Assembly (NCBI GenBank): GCA_964244495.1
Contig: CAXTIU010000010.1
Location: 1 to 64,000, forward strand
Direction of reading: 5' to 3'
Length of the DNA: 64,000 nt
Source: RH-AL1 sp964244495
Lineage (GTDB): Bacteria; Pseudomonadota; Alphaproteobacteria; Rhizobiales; Beijerinckiaceae
Under the pieces are notes generated by a model. That model searched no databases. It saw nothing but the letters and a program-made list of their open reading frames with translations, and was not told where the DNA came from. Position 1 is the first letter of the stretch, and every line of letters starts with the position of its first letter. A program made the position numbers and the translations under genes. Of the stretch, positions 44,908 to 55,605 are shown piece by piece.

Positions 44908-45060
44908 GCCGCCCCTCCGCGAGCCGGCGCCACTAGGGATGACTGGTCAAACCGACCCGTTTTGCCTAGAAAAGCCGGCCCGCGCTCCGCGCCGCCGCCA
45001 CGGCGGTCGACGCGGGCGCCAACGAAGGTGACGGGCGGCCGGCACCCGATCAGAGATTCC

Positions 45061-47472
45061 ATGAAGTTCACGCTCAGCTGGTTGAAGGATCACCTCGAAA
45101 CGCGGGCCGACCTCGGCGCGATCGTCGAGACCTTGACCCGGATCGGGCTGGAGGTCGAGCGGGTCCATGATCCGGCCGCCGCGCTGAAGGGCTTCGTCGT
45201 CGCGCGCGTGGTCGACGCCGAGCGGCACCCCGACGCCGACCGGTTGCGGGTCTGCACGGTGGACGCCGGCGGCGCGCCCGTCCAGGTCGTCTGCGGCGCC
45301 CCCAACGCGCGCGCGGGCCTGCGCTCCGTGTTCTCGCCGGTCGGCACCTGGATCCCCGGCAAGAAGATGGTGCTCGGCGCCGGGGTGATCCGCGGCGTCG
45401 CCTCGAACGGGATGCTGTGCTCGGCCGCCGAGCTGGACCTTTCCGACGACCACGACGGCATCCTGGAGCTGCCGGACGACGCGCCGGTCGGCGCGCCCTA
45501 CGCCGCCTGGGCCGGGCTCGACGATCCCGTCATCGAGATCGGTCTGACACCGAACCGGCCCGACGCCGCCGGCGTCGTCGGCATCGCCCGCGACCTCGCC
45601 GCCGCCGGGCTCGGCCACCTCGCCACACCCTCGGTCGAGCCGGTGCGGGGCGAGGCGCCCTGCCCCGTCGCGGTCGCCATCGACCTCGACGACGACGCGC
45701 TGGCGCCGGCCTTCGCCCTGCGCCGCGTCGCCGGCGTCCGCAACGCCCCGAGCCCGGGCTGGCTGCGGACGCGGCTGCGCGCGATCGGCGCGCGCCCGAT
45801 CAACGCGCTGGTGGACGTCACCAACTTCATGACGTTCGACCGCGCCCGCCCGCTCCACGTCTTCGACGCCGACAAGGTGCGGGGGGCGCTCGTCGTGCGG
45901 CGCGGCCGCCCCGGCGAGACGCTGGAGGCGCTCGACGGCCGCACTTACGCGCTCGACGCGACGACCGTGGTGATCGCCGACGACGGCGGCCCGGTCTCGA
46001 TCGCCGGCATCATGGGCGGCGCGCGGACGGGCTGCGACGAGACGACGACGAACGTGCTCGTCGAGTCGGCGCTCTGGGACCCCGGCACGGTCGCGGTGAC
46101 CGGCCGCAGGCTCGGCATCGCGTCGGACGCCCGCTACCGCTTCGAGCGTGGCATCGATCCCCTCTTCACGCTGCCGGGACTTGACCTCGCGACCCGGCTC
46201 ATCCTCGATCTGTGCGGCGGCGAACCCTCGGCCGTCGTCATGGCGGGACACGTCGCCGAGCCCGGCACCACGATCGCCTTCCCGTTCGACGAGGTGGAGC
46301 GGCTGACCGGCCTCGACGTGCCGCGATCCGAGATGGACACCATCCTCCGGGCGCTCGGCTTCGGCCTCGAAGCCGCCGACGAGCGCACCGCGACGCTGCG
46401 CGTGCCATCGTGGCGGCCGGACGTCGCCGGCAAGGCCGACATCGTCGAGGAGATCGTGCGCATCGCCGGCCTCGACCGCATCGTGCCGCTCCCGCTGCCG
46501 TCCGCCGGCGGGGCGGTCGCGATCCTGACACCGCTGCAGCGGCGCGCCCGCTTGGCGAAGCGGACGCTCGCCGCCAGCGGCCTGGTGGAGGCGGTGACTT
46601 GGTCGTTCGTGTCCGCCGCGCAGGCGCGGCTGTTCGCCGACGGGCGCCCCGCCCTGCCGCTCGCCAACCCCCTCTCCGCCGACCTTTCCGACATGCGGCC
46701 GAGCCTGCTGCCGGGCTTGGTCGCCGCGGTCGGCCGCAACGCCGCGCGGGGCGACGGTGATGTCGCGCTGTTCGAGGTGGGCCAGATCTTCCGGGGCGAC
46801 CGCGAGAGCGACCAGCGGTCCGCCGCCGCCGCCGTGCGTGGTGGAACCGCCCGCCCCGGCGGGGCCGGCCGGCACTGGTCCGGCACCGCCGGCACCGTCG
46901 GGGCCTTCGACGCCAAGGCCGACGCGATGGCGCTGCTGGCGAGCCTCGGCGTCGCGACCGGCGGCCTGCAGGTGACGGCGGGCGGATCGCCGGCGTTCCA
47001 TCCCGGCCGCTCGGGAACCCTCAGGTTGGGGCCGAAGGCCGTCGTCGGCACCTTCGGCGAGCTGCATCCGCGCGTCCTCGCCGCGATGGGCGTCGACGGG
47101 CCGGTCGTCGGCTTCGAGGTCATCCTCGACGACATACCCGCGCCGAAGTCCCGGCCCACGAAGGCCAAGCCGCGGCTCGACCTGTCCGACTTCATGCCGC
47201 TGCAGCGCGATTTCGCCTTCATCGCCGACCAGGCGGTGGAGGCCGGCGACATCGTGCGGGCGGCGCAGGGCGCCGACCGGGCGCTGATCGCCGATGTCGG
47301 CGTCTTCGACGTTTACGCCGGTCCCGGCGTGGCGCCCGGCCAGAAGTCGGTGGCGGTCGCGGTGACGATCCAGCCGCGCGAGAAGACGCTGACGGACGCC
47401 GAGATCGACGCCCTGATGACGAAGATCGTGAGCGAGGTCGGCAGGAAGACCGGCGCCACCTTGAGAGGATGA
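45061..47472 (+). CDS. pheT: phenylalanine-tRNA ligase beta subunit
   Basis: An 803-residue subunit of the heterotetrameric PheRS. The N-terminus MKFTLSWLKDHLETRADL is followed by the EMAP-like tRNA-binding domain (VVDAERHPDADRLRVCTVD, QVVCGAPNARAGL), the B3/B4 editing region (INALVDVTNFMTFDRARPLH), B5 (VARRPDVAG-like VPSWRPDVAGKADIVEEIVR) and the C-terminal anticodon-binding ferredoxin-like domain (PLQRDFAFIADQAVEAGDIV). The length is usual. The gene normally forms an operon with pheS, but here no pheS is present: the upstream neighbour is the divergent cdd gene and the 153-base gap holds no gene. I see no T-box or attenuator-like leader. Confidence 0.96.
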   Translation: MKFTLSWLKDHLETRADLGAIVETLTRIGLEVERVHDPAAALKGFVVARVVDAERHPDADRLRVCTVDAGGAPVQVVCGAPNARAGLRSVFSPVGTWIPGKKMVLGAGVIRGVASNGMLCSAAELDLSDDHDGILELPDDAPVGAPYAAWAGLDDPVIEIGLTPNRPDAAGVVGIARDLAAAGLGHLATPSVEPVRGEAPCPVAVAIDLDDDALAPAFALRRVAGVRNAPSPGWLRTRLRAIGARPINALVDVTNFMTFDRARPLHVFDADKVRGALVVRRGRPGETLEALDGRTYALDATTVVIADDGGPVSIAGIMGGARTGCDETTTNVLVESALWDPGTVAVTGRRLGIASDARYRFERGIDPLFTLPGLDLATRLILDLCGGEPSAVVMAGHVAEPGTTIAFPFDEVERLTGLDVPRSEMDTILRALGFGLEAADERTATLRVPSWRPDVAGKADIVEEIVRIAGLDRIVPLPLPSAGGAVAILTPLQRRARLAKRTLAASGLVEAVTWSFVSAAQARLFADGRPALPLANPLSADLSDMRPSLLPGLVAAVGRNAARGDGDVALFEVGQIFRGDRESDQRSAAAAVRGGTARPGGAGRHWSGTAGTVGAFDAKADAMALLASLGVATGGLQVTAGGSPAFHPGRSGTLRLGPKAVVGTFGELHPRVLAAMGVDGPVVGFEVILDDIPAPKSRPTKAKPRLDLSDFMPLQRDFAFIADQAVEAGDIVRAAQGADRALIADVGVFDVYAGPGVAPGQKSVAVAVTIQPREKTLTDAEIDALMTKIVSEVGRKTGATLRG

Positions 47473-47476
47473 ACGC

Positions 47477-47833
47477 GTGCACAGAGTAACGTCGAGGCTC
47501 CTCACCGTCCTCGCCTTCGGCCTCGCGGGCCCCCCCCTCGCGACGACCACGATGGTCCACGCCCAGGCCACCATCGACGACTGCGAGACGATCCAGGCGG
47601 CGGACGCCTATAACCAGTGTCTCGCCAAGTTCGGCCCGACCTCCAAGGTGAAGAGCGTCGAACCGGAGAGGCCGAACGACGTCAAGGCGAACGGCGAAGA
47701 GGCGGCGGCGTCCGCCGGCCCGCTCAAGGGACGTGGCGGACGCCACGCCGGCCGCCGTCGCGGCTCGCACGCGGCGCACCGGGGCTCCGGCCGCAAGCGG
47801 ATGGCGATCAGCGTCCACCGGCGGCACAGGTAG
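47477..47833 (+). CDS. small secreted protein of unknown function, pheT-linked
   Basis: A 118-residue protein starting at GTG 47477, four bases after pheT and so probably co-transcribed with it. Residues 1-29 look like a signal peptide ending AQA (LLTVLAFGLAGPPLATTTM, then VHAQA). The mature part has a conserved-looking core DCETIQAADAYNQCLAKFGP with two Cys 13 apart, and a very basic Arg/His/Gly tail (GRGGRHAGRRRGSHAAHRG). Similar small proteins follow pheT in other Hyphomicrobiales, as I recall; none has a known function. The basic tail could bind nucleic acid, lipopolysaccharide or peptidoglycan. Confidence 0.75.
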   Translation: MHRVTSRLLTVLAFGLAGPPLATTTMVHAQATIDDCETIQAADAYNQCLAKFGPTSKVKSVEPERPNDVKANGEEAAASAGPLKGRGGRHAGRRRGSHAAHRGSGRKRMAISVHRRHR

Positions 47834-47917
47834 CGCCACGCCGGGGCGCGCACCGGGAGGCGTCGTTTGGCGCGCGTGCGAGGTGTCGGTTATGCCGTAT
47901 CGGCCACTCGACCGGTG

Positions 47918-48724
47918 ATGACCATGCCGCCCCGCCTCTGGACCGAGCTGACCACCACCGATTTCGGCGCCCCCGACGTCCCGTCGTGGATCGCGGTGCT
48001 GCCGGTCGCCGCGACCGAGCAGCACGGGCCGCACCTGCCGCTCGGCACCGACGCCCACATCATGGAGGGCTATCTCGGGCGGGTCCGCGCCCTGTTGCCG
48101 GCGGACCTGCCGGCGGTGTTCCTGCCCATCCAGGCCGTCGGCAGCTCGATCGAGCACACGTCCTTTCCCGGCACGCTGAGCCTGCCCGCCACCGCCGCCC
48201 TCGCGGCCTGGACGGCGATGGCCGCCGACGTGTTCCGCGCCGGCGTGCGCAAGCTGGTGATCGTGAATTCGCACGGCGGCAACTCGCCGGTGATCGACAT
48301 CCTCGCCCACGCGCTGCGGGCGCGGCACCAGGCCCTCGTCGTGCTCGCCTCGTGGCAGCGCTTCGGCACGCCGGACGGCCTGTTCACAGGCCACGAGCTC
48401 GGCCACGGCATCCACGGCGGCGACGTCGAGACCTCGCTGATGCTGGCTTTCCGGCCCGACCTCGTGCGGATGGAGGCGGCGCGCGACTTCGTGCCGAGGA
48501 GCGTCGCGATGGAGCGCGACCACCGCTGGCTGCGCGCCACCGGACGCCCGACCGGCATCGGCTGGATGGCGGAGGACCTCTGCGCGGCCGGCGCGATCGG
48601 CGATGCCTCGATCGCCACGGCGGCGAAGGGCGAGGCCTGCGCGGCGCATGGGGTCGCCGCCTTCGTCGAGCTGCTCGGCGACGTGGCGGCCTTCGATCCC
48701 GCCAGCCTCGGCCGGCGCGACTGA
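47918..48724 (+). CDS. creatininase family protein
   Basis: A 268-residue member of the creatinine amidohydrolase fold family (also FAPy deformylase and MftE). Metal ligands are visible in ATEQHGPHLPLGTDAHIMEG (Glu, His, Asp) and in VIVNSHGGNSPVIDIL, with a third block GIHGGDVETSLMLAF containing the catalytic Glu. The enzyme likely binds two metals and hydrolyses a cyclic amide or amide bond; the substrate is not apparent. ATG 47918 or ATG 47924 may be the start. The gene lies 84 bases after the small pheT-linked gene and is convergent with opgG, 31 bases away. Confidence 0.88.
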   Translation: MTMPPRLWTELTTTDFGAPDVPSWIAVLPVAATEQHGPHLPLGTDAHIMEGYLGRVRALLPADLPAVFLPIQAVGSSIEHTSFPGTLSLPATAALAAWTAMAADVFRAGVRKLVIVNSHGGNSPVIDILAHALRARHQALVVLASWQRFGTPDGLFTGHELGHGIHGGDVETSLMLAFRPDLVRMEAARDFVPRSVAMERDHRWLRATGRPTGIGWMAEDLCAAGAIGDASIATAAKGEACAAHGVAAFVELLGDVAAFDPASLGRRD

Positions 48725-48755
48725 GCCCTCATGCCGCGCGCGCCGACTCGCGCGC

Positions 48756-50423
48756 CTACTTGGGCGGGGATGCCGGTGCGCTCGCCGGAGCACCGGACGG
48801 GGGCGCCGCCGGCGCGGGGGCGGGCGGCGGCGTGGTCGGGGGCGCGGGCGGCGCGCCGGGGGCCTGCCACGGGAACATCCACGTCTCGGTCAGCACCCGG
48901 GTGCTGCTCTTCAGGTAGGCCCGCAGGTCCGCGGTGTCGCCCGGCTCCAGTTGGACGTCGAAGGTGGCCCGGAACCCGTCGATGGTGGGGTTGACCTGCG
49001 TGTAGGACCTGACGATCCTGCCTTTGCTGCTCCCCGCCACGACCGCCACCTGGCTCGGATCGTCCTTGTAGTAGGCGAGGTCGCCGCCGGCGAAGTCGAT
49101 CATGAAACGTCGCATCGTCGGCAGGTTCGGCTCCGACGAGCCGAGCGCGCGCGCGACCGTCTGGAAGGTGTTGACGACCTTGCCGTTCGACGACAGCGCG
49201 TCGAGGTCGAGGGCCGCCGTGATGGAGTAGCCGTAGGTCCGCGGCTGCCCGACGACGAGGTCGTCGGCGGCGATCCAGGACGACACGACGTTGTCGTTGC
49301 TCTCGTCGGTCGTCGGCATCTCGAACAATTCGACGTGGCCCTCGCCGAACGGGGTCGACGGCTCGACCCAGTAGCTCGGGCGCAGCTGGTAGGCGAGGTC
49401 GATGTCCTCGTAGTGGCTGAAGTCGCGATCGCGCTGCAACAGGCCGAAGCCTTTGACATCGCGGTCGAAGAAGGCGGAAGTCTTGGCGACCGCCGGGTTG
49501 CGCAGCGGCCGCCAGATCCATTCGCCGGCGCCGGTCTGGATCATCAGTCCATCGGAATCGTGCAGCTCGGGACGGTAGTCGTCGCGGAAACGATGGTCGT
49601 CCTCGCCGATGAAGAACATGGATGTCAAAGGCGCGTAGCCGACCTTGACGCCGGCCCGGCGCGGGATCAGCGTCGCCGTCACGGCGATGACGCTGTTCTC
49701 CTTGGGGTAGCAGTCGAACTGGAAGGCGCCGGTCGTCACGGAGCTGTCGAGCAGGGCGTAGATCGTCAGCTTGTCGACGTCGGCCCTGGGCGTCTCGATC
49801 CAGAATTCCCGGTAGATGGGAAACTCCTCCTGGTTGGTGCCGCCGGCCAGCGCCAGGCCGCGCGCCGAGAGTCCGTACTGCTGGCCCCGGCCCAGGAAGC
49901 GGAAGTAGCTCGATCCGATGAAGGAGATGAACTCGTCGTATTTCTTCGGCTCGTTCAGCGTGGTGCGGATCTTGAACCCGGCGAAGCCCAGGTTCACCGG
50001 CAGCGGCTTGGCGAACCGGGTGGACCCGAAGTTGAACTCGTTGGCCTGATAGGGGATGGGCGTGGGGATGCCGTCGCGCAGGGTGTTGACGACGACCGGC
50101 CGGTTGTAGAGGTGGCCGAGGTGGAAGAGCTCGAGCCGGAAGGCGCCGTTGCCGCCGAGCAGGGCCTTGTTGTCGCGGAACTCGATCTGCCGCCAGGCAT
50201 CGAAGTTCAGCTTGTTCAGTTCCTCGGGCAGCGGCGGCGGCTGCCCCTCGAAGGGTGCCGACGCGAGGTCGAAAGCGCGCTTCACCACGTCGGAGAAGGA
50301 GAATCGGCTGGCCTGTGGTGGCCTCGCCGTCTGCGCGTCGGCGTGGGTCACGGCATCCGCCGCGACGACCAAGGCCCCCCGCACGATCGTTCGCCGGTTG
50401 AAAATCGCCCGATCCCTCGTCAA
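48756..50423 (-). CDS. opgG: periplasmic glucan biosynthesis protein (OpgG/OpgD, MdoG family)
   Basis: About 555 residues. MdoG-family proteins shape osmoregulated periplasmic glucans. Recognisable blocks: DVVKRAFDLASAPFEGQPPP, FRDNKALLGGNGAFRLELFH, SSYFRFLGRGQQYGLSARGL, TSMFFIGEDDHRFRDDYRPE, HDSDGLMIQTGAGEWIWRPL and SHYEDIDLAYQLRPSYWVEP. The N-terminus has twin Arg (NRRTIVRGALVVAADAV), a possible Tat signal as in OpgD. The C-terminal 40 residues are Pro/Ala repeats. No ATG fits: TTG 50423, with GAAGG nearby, gives TRDRAIFNRRT, while the frame stays open to ATG 50606 through Arg/Pro-rich sequence of non-coding character. The glucosyltransferase gene opgH, its usual partner, is not beside it. 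Confidence 0.9.
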   Translation of the reverse strand: MTRDRAIFNRRTIVRGALVVAADAVTHADAQTARPPQASRFSFSDVVKRAFDLASAPFEGQPPPLPEELNKLNFDAWRQIEFRDNKALLGGNGAFRLELFHLGHLYNRPVVVNTLRDGIPTPIPYQANEFNFGSTRFAKPLPVNLGFAGFKIRTTLNEPKKYDEFISFIGSSYFRFLGRGQQYGLSARGLALAGGTNQEEFPIYREFWIETPRADVDKLTIYALLDSSVTTGAFQFDCYPKENSVIAVTATLIPRRAGVKVGYAPLTSMFFIGEDDHRFRDDYRPELHDSDGLMIQTGAGEWIWRPLRNPAVAKTSAFFDRDVKGFGLLQRDRDFSHYEDIDLAYQLRPSYWVEPSTPFGEGHVELFEMPTTDESNDNVVSSWIAADDLVVGQPRTYGYSITAALDLDALSSNGKVVNTFQTVARALGSSEPNLPTMRRFMIDFAGGDLAYYKDDPSQVAVVAGSSKGRIVRSYTQVNPTIDGFRATFDVQLEPGDTADLRAYLKSSTRVLTETWMFPWQAPGAPPAPPTTPPPAPAPAAPPSGAPASAPASPPK

Positions 50424-50744
50424 CGCCCTTCGGCGGATCCGTTCGCCAATCGCCTTGGCCCGTGCGGGAGCCGTATCGACCTTTCCGCGAGGCGGCAAGT
50501 CCCGCCCGATCCGCGCATGTCGGCGAGGTGACCGCCCGGGTCGGCACCGGTCGTTCGGACGGCGGCGCGAGCGCCCGGACGCCGGCTCAGGTCTCAATTG
50601 AGCCAATTTCGCAGGGCCTTGTCCTTCCGCGCGGATGTCACGTATCCGTCACTCCATCCGATTCGGGTCTTGCCGCGGGGTGAGCCTCGGGCAAGACCCG
50701 CGTGCGCATCTCGAATGCCAGCACGCCGAACCTGCGGAAGCCAC
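50424..50744. other. divergent intergenic region between opgG and the M23 peptidase
   Basis: About 320 bases between two divergent genes, depending on their true starts, so it should hold both promoters. I could not assign -35/-10 pairs. Both flanking frames stay open through part of it, with residues typical of non-coding GC-rich DNA. No repeat or RNA gene is visible. Confidence 0.45.
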
Positions 50745-52727
50745 GTGTGGACTCAGACACTTAGTTTAAGCCCTCACGCGAGCCGCAACGCCCTGGCTAT
50801 CGATCATGGCGTCGAACCCGCCCTGGAGGTCGACGGCGGACGCCACACCTTCTTCGACCATCGGCGCGTGTCCGTGCGCTGGCTGTGCGGCACGGTGCTC
50901 ACCGGGCTGCTGGGCGCGGCGCTGATCGGATCGACGATGTACGCCGCCCTCGACCACGAGACCTATTTCGCCGACGCGCCGCTTCCCGCCGTGGCCCAGA
51001 AGAAGGACGACGACGAGGCCGGCCTCAACACGCACAAGGGCGACCGCCTGATGAAGCCGGTCGACATCGTGGCCGCCAAGCAGACGTTCCGCGTCCCCAC
51101 GCCGACGAAGATCGGCGACAAGGAGGAGATGCGCACGCACAGCTTCGCCCGCGTCGAGACCACGCTGCTCACCGCGACCGCCGGCTATTCCGACGAGGTC
51201 CCCGCCTTCAACCCGCTCAAGGTGCTGGCCGACGCCCGTATCCAGGTCGAGGCGCAGCCCGAACCGCAGGAGGACGACGCCGAATTCTCCTGGGCGACGC
51301 GCGACCTGTCGCCTCAAACCCTGACGACCAACGTGTCGCTCCTGCCCGAGGAGGTGCAGGCGCAGGTGTCCGAGCACGTCAAGTCCTCGATCGCCGCCGG
51401 CAACCGACCTTTCGTGCTGCCGCCGCAACTCCTGTTGATGCGCACCAGCCGCGCCGACGCGCCGAACCCCCTCGCCTACGCCAACGACGTCTTCCCCAAC
51501 GCCTCGTTCTCCTCGATCGAGGTGAGGATCGTGCCGGAGAACGTGACGGTGGTGCCGCGCGCGCCGAGCCTGCCGGGCGTCAGCCAGATCGACGAGAAGC
51601 TCGTGACCATGCACCGCGGCGAATCGGTCGAGAACCTGCTTCTCAACGCCGGCGTCGCGCGCGCGATCATCCCCGTCGTGATCGCGACGCTGGGCACGCG
51701 GGACGGTCAGCAGGCGATCCCCGACGGGCGCCGCATCAAGCTGCTGTTCACCGACACGGACGGCAGCGGCAACGCCACCGTCCTGGCGCGCCTCTCGGTC
51801 TACGCGGACGAAAGGCTGGAAACGAGCGTCGCCTTGAAGGACGACGGCACCTACGTCCGGCTGACCGGCAAGGACGCGCCCGCCGCGCCCCCAGCCAAGC
51901 ACGGCGACGACGACGACGACGGCGGGATGCCGCTCTACAATTCCCTCTACGAGACGGCGCTGAAGCAGGAGATCCCGAGGCCGGTCATCGACGACCTCGT
52001 CCGCATCTTCGCCAACGACGTCGACTTCAACCGGGGCGTCGCCGCCGGCGACTCGTTCACCGCGTTCTACGACAACGGCGACGACGCCGAGGGCGGCAAC
52101 GAGTTGCTCTACGCCTCCATCACCACGCGCGGCGAAACCTACCGCTACTACCGCTTCCAGACGCCCGACGACGGCGCGGTCGACTATTACGACCAGAACG
52201 GCCGCTCGACCCGCAAATTCCTGATCCGCATCCCCATCCTCAACGCCCGGATCACGTCGGGCTTTGGCCTGCGCTTCCACCCGGTGCTGGGCTACTCGCG
52301 CCCGCACACCGGCACCGACTTCGCCGCCCCGATCGGCACCCCGATCTTCGCCGCCGGCAACGGCACCATCACCCAGGCCGGCTGGAGCTCGGGCTACGGG
52401 CGCCGCATCGAGATCGAGCACGCCAACGGTTATGTCACCACCTACAATCACATGTCCGGCTTCGCGCGCGGCGCCGTCGAGGGCGCGCGGGTGAAGCAGG
52501 GCCAGACCATCGGCTTCCTCGGCCAGACCGGCTTGGCGACAGGTCCGCACCTGCACTACGAGGTCCTGGTCAACGGCCATTTCGTCGACCCCATGCGCGT
52601 GAAGCTCGCCCGCACGCGCGAGTTCGACGGCCGGATGCTCTCCATCTTCACCAAGGAGCGCGACCGCATCGACGAACTGCTCCAGAAGGCGCCGGCCGCG
52701 CAGGCGCAGCTGACCGCGCAGAAGTGA
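50745..52727 (+). CDS. M23-family peptidoglycan endopeptidase, membrane-anchored
   Basis: About 660 residues. GTG 50745 is chosen because GGAAG lies six bases upstream; earlier in-frame ATG 50598 adds Arg/Pro-rich residues of poor quality. One membrane segment (WLCGTVLTGLLGAALIGSTM) near residues 45-65 anchors the protein. A long periplasmic region follows, with a LysM/OapA-like stretch (HRGESVENLLLNAGVARAI). The C-terminal LytM domain has both metal motifs: HPVLGYSRPHTGTDFAAPIG and GPHLHYEVLVNG. Enzymes of this type cleave peptide cross-links or activate amidases. The layout is common in Hyphomicrobiales. It is transcribed towards the copper ATPase gene. Confidence 0.9.
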   Translation: MWTQTLSLSPHASRNALAIDHGVEPALEVDGGRHTFFDHRRVSVRWLCGTVLTGLLGAALIGSTMYAALDHETYFADAPLPAVAQKKDDDEAGLNTHKGDRLMKPVDIVAAKQTFRVPTPTKIGDKEEMRTHSFARVETTLLTATAGYSDEVPAFNPLKVLADARIQVEAQPEPQEDDAEFSWATRDLSPQTLTTNVSLLPEEVQAQVSEHVKSSIAAGNRPFVLPPQLLLMRTSRADAPNPLAYANDVFPNASFSSIEVRIVPENVTVVPRAPSLPGVSQIDEKLVTMHRGESVENLLLNAGVARAIIPVVIATLGTRDGQQAIPDGRRIKLLFTDTDGSGNATVLARLSVYADERLETSVALKDDGTYVRLTGKDAPAAPPAKHGDDDDDGGMPLYNSLYETALKQEIPRPVIDDLVRIFANDVDFNRGVAAGDSFTAFYDNGDDAEGGNELLYASITTRGETYRYYRFQTPDDGAVDYYDQNGRSTRKFLIRIPILNARITSGFGLRFHPVLGYSRPHTGTDFAAPIGTPIFAAGNGTITQAGWSSGYGRRIEIEHANGYVTTYNHMSGFARGAVEGARVKQGQTIGFLGQTGLATGPHLHYEVLVNGHFVDPMRVKLARTREFDGRMLSIFTKERDRIDELLQKAPAAQAQLTAQK

Positions 52728-52783
52728 GCGTCCCGGGATAGGCCGTTCGCGCCCGCCTCCCCATATCGGTGGGAGGAGGGACG

Positions 52784-55272
<2,489 letters not shown>

Positions 55273-55276
<4 letters not shown>

Positions 55277-55605
55277 TCGCCCGCCTCGCCGCGGCGCTCT
55301 CGCCGCGCGGCCGGCTGACCCGGACGCGCTACTGGATCGCCGCCGCGCTCCAGAGCGTGATCGTCATGGGCCTCGTCGCGGCGAACCTGCTGGTCTTCGG
55401 CGAGGACGGCCCGGCGTCCGGCGGCCTTCCCATCAAAGTCGGGTTGGGGCTCGCCACCGCCATCGTCGCCATCTCTGGCGTCGCGCTCACGGTCAGGCGG
55501 CTGCGCGATGCCGGCCGCTCCGGCTGGTGGTCCCTGCTCGCCGCGATCCCCCTGGTCGGCGGCCTTCTCCTCCTCGTCCAGGCCAGCCGGCGAGACGTGC
55601 GTTAG
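55273..55605 (+). CDS. DUF805 family membrane protein
   Basis: A 110-residue membrane protein with about three hydrophobic segments. The family motif RRLRDAGRSGWWSLLAAIPL links the second and third segments, and the N-terminal LSPRGRLTRTRYWIAAALQS is also typical of DUF805. It starts at ATG 55273 within the copA stop (ATGA), so it is translationally coupled to the copper ATPase. DUF805 proteins have no established role; coupling suggests but does not prove a link to copper export. It is convergent with the UdgX gene, whose stop overlaps its own by four bases. Confidence 0.88.

Noticed and set aside
44908..45060. T-box or attenuator leader before pheT
   Set aside because: No leader peptide with Phe codons, no T-box-like sequence and no terminator hairpin with a T run in the 153 bases.
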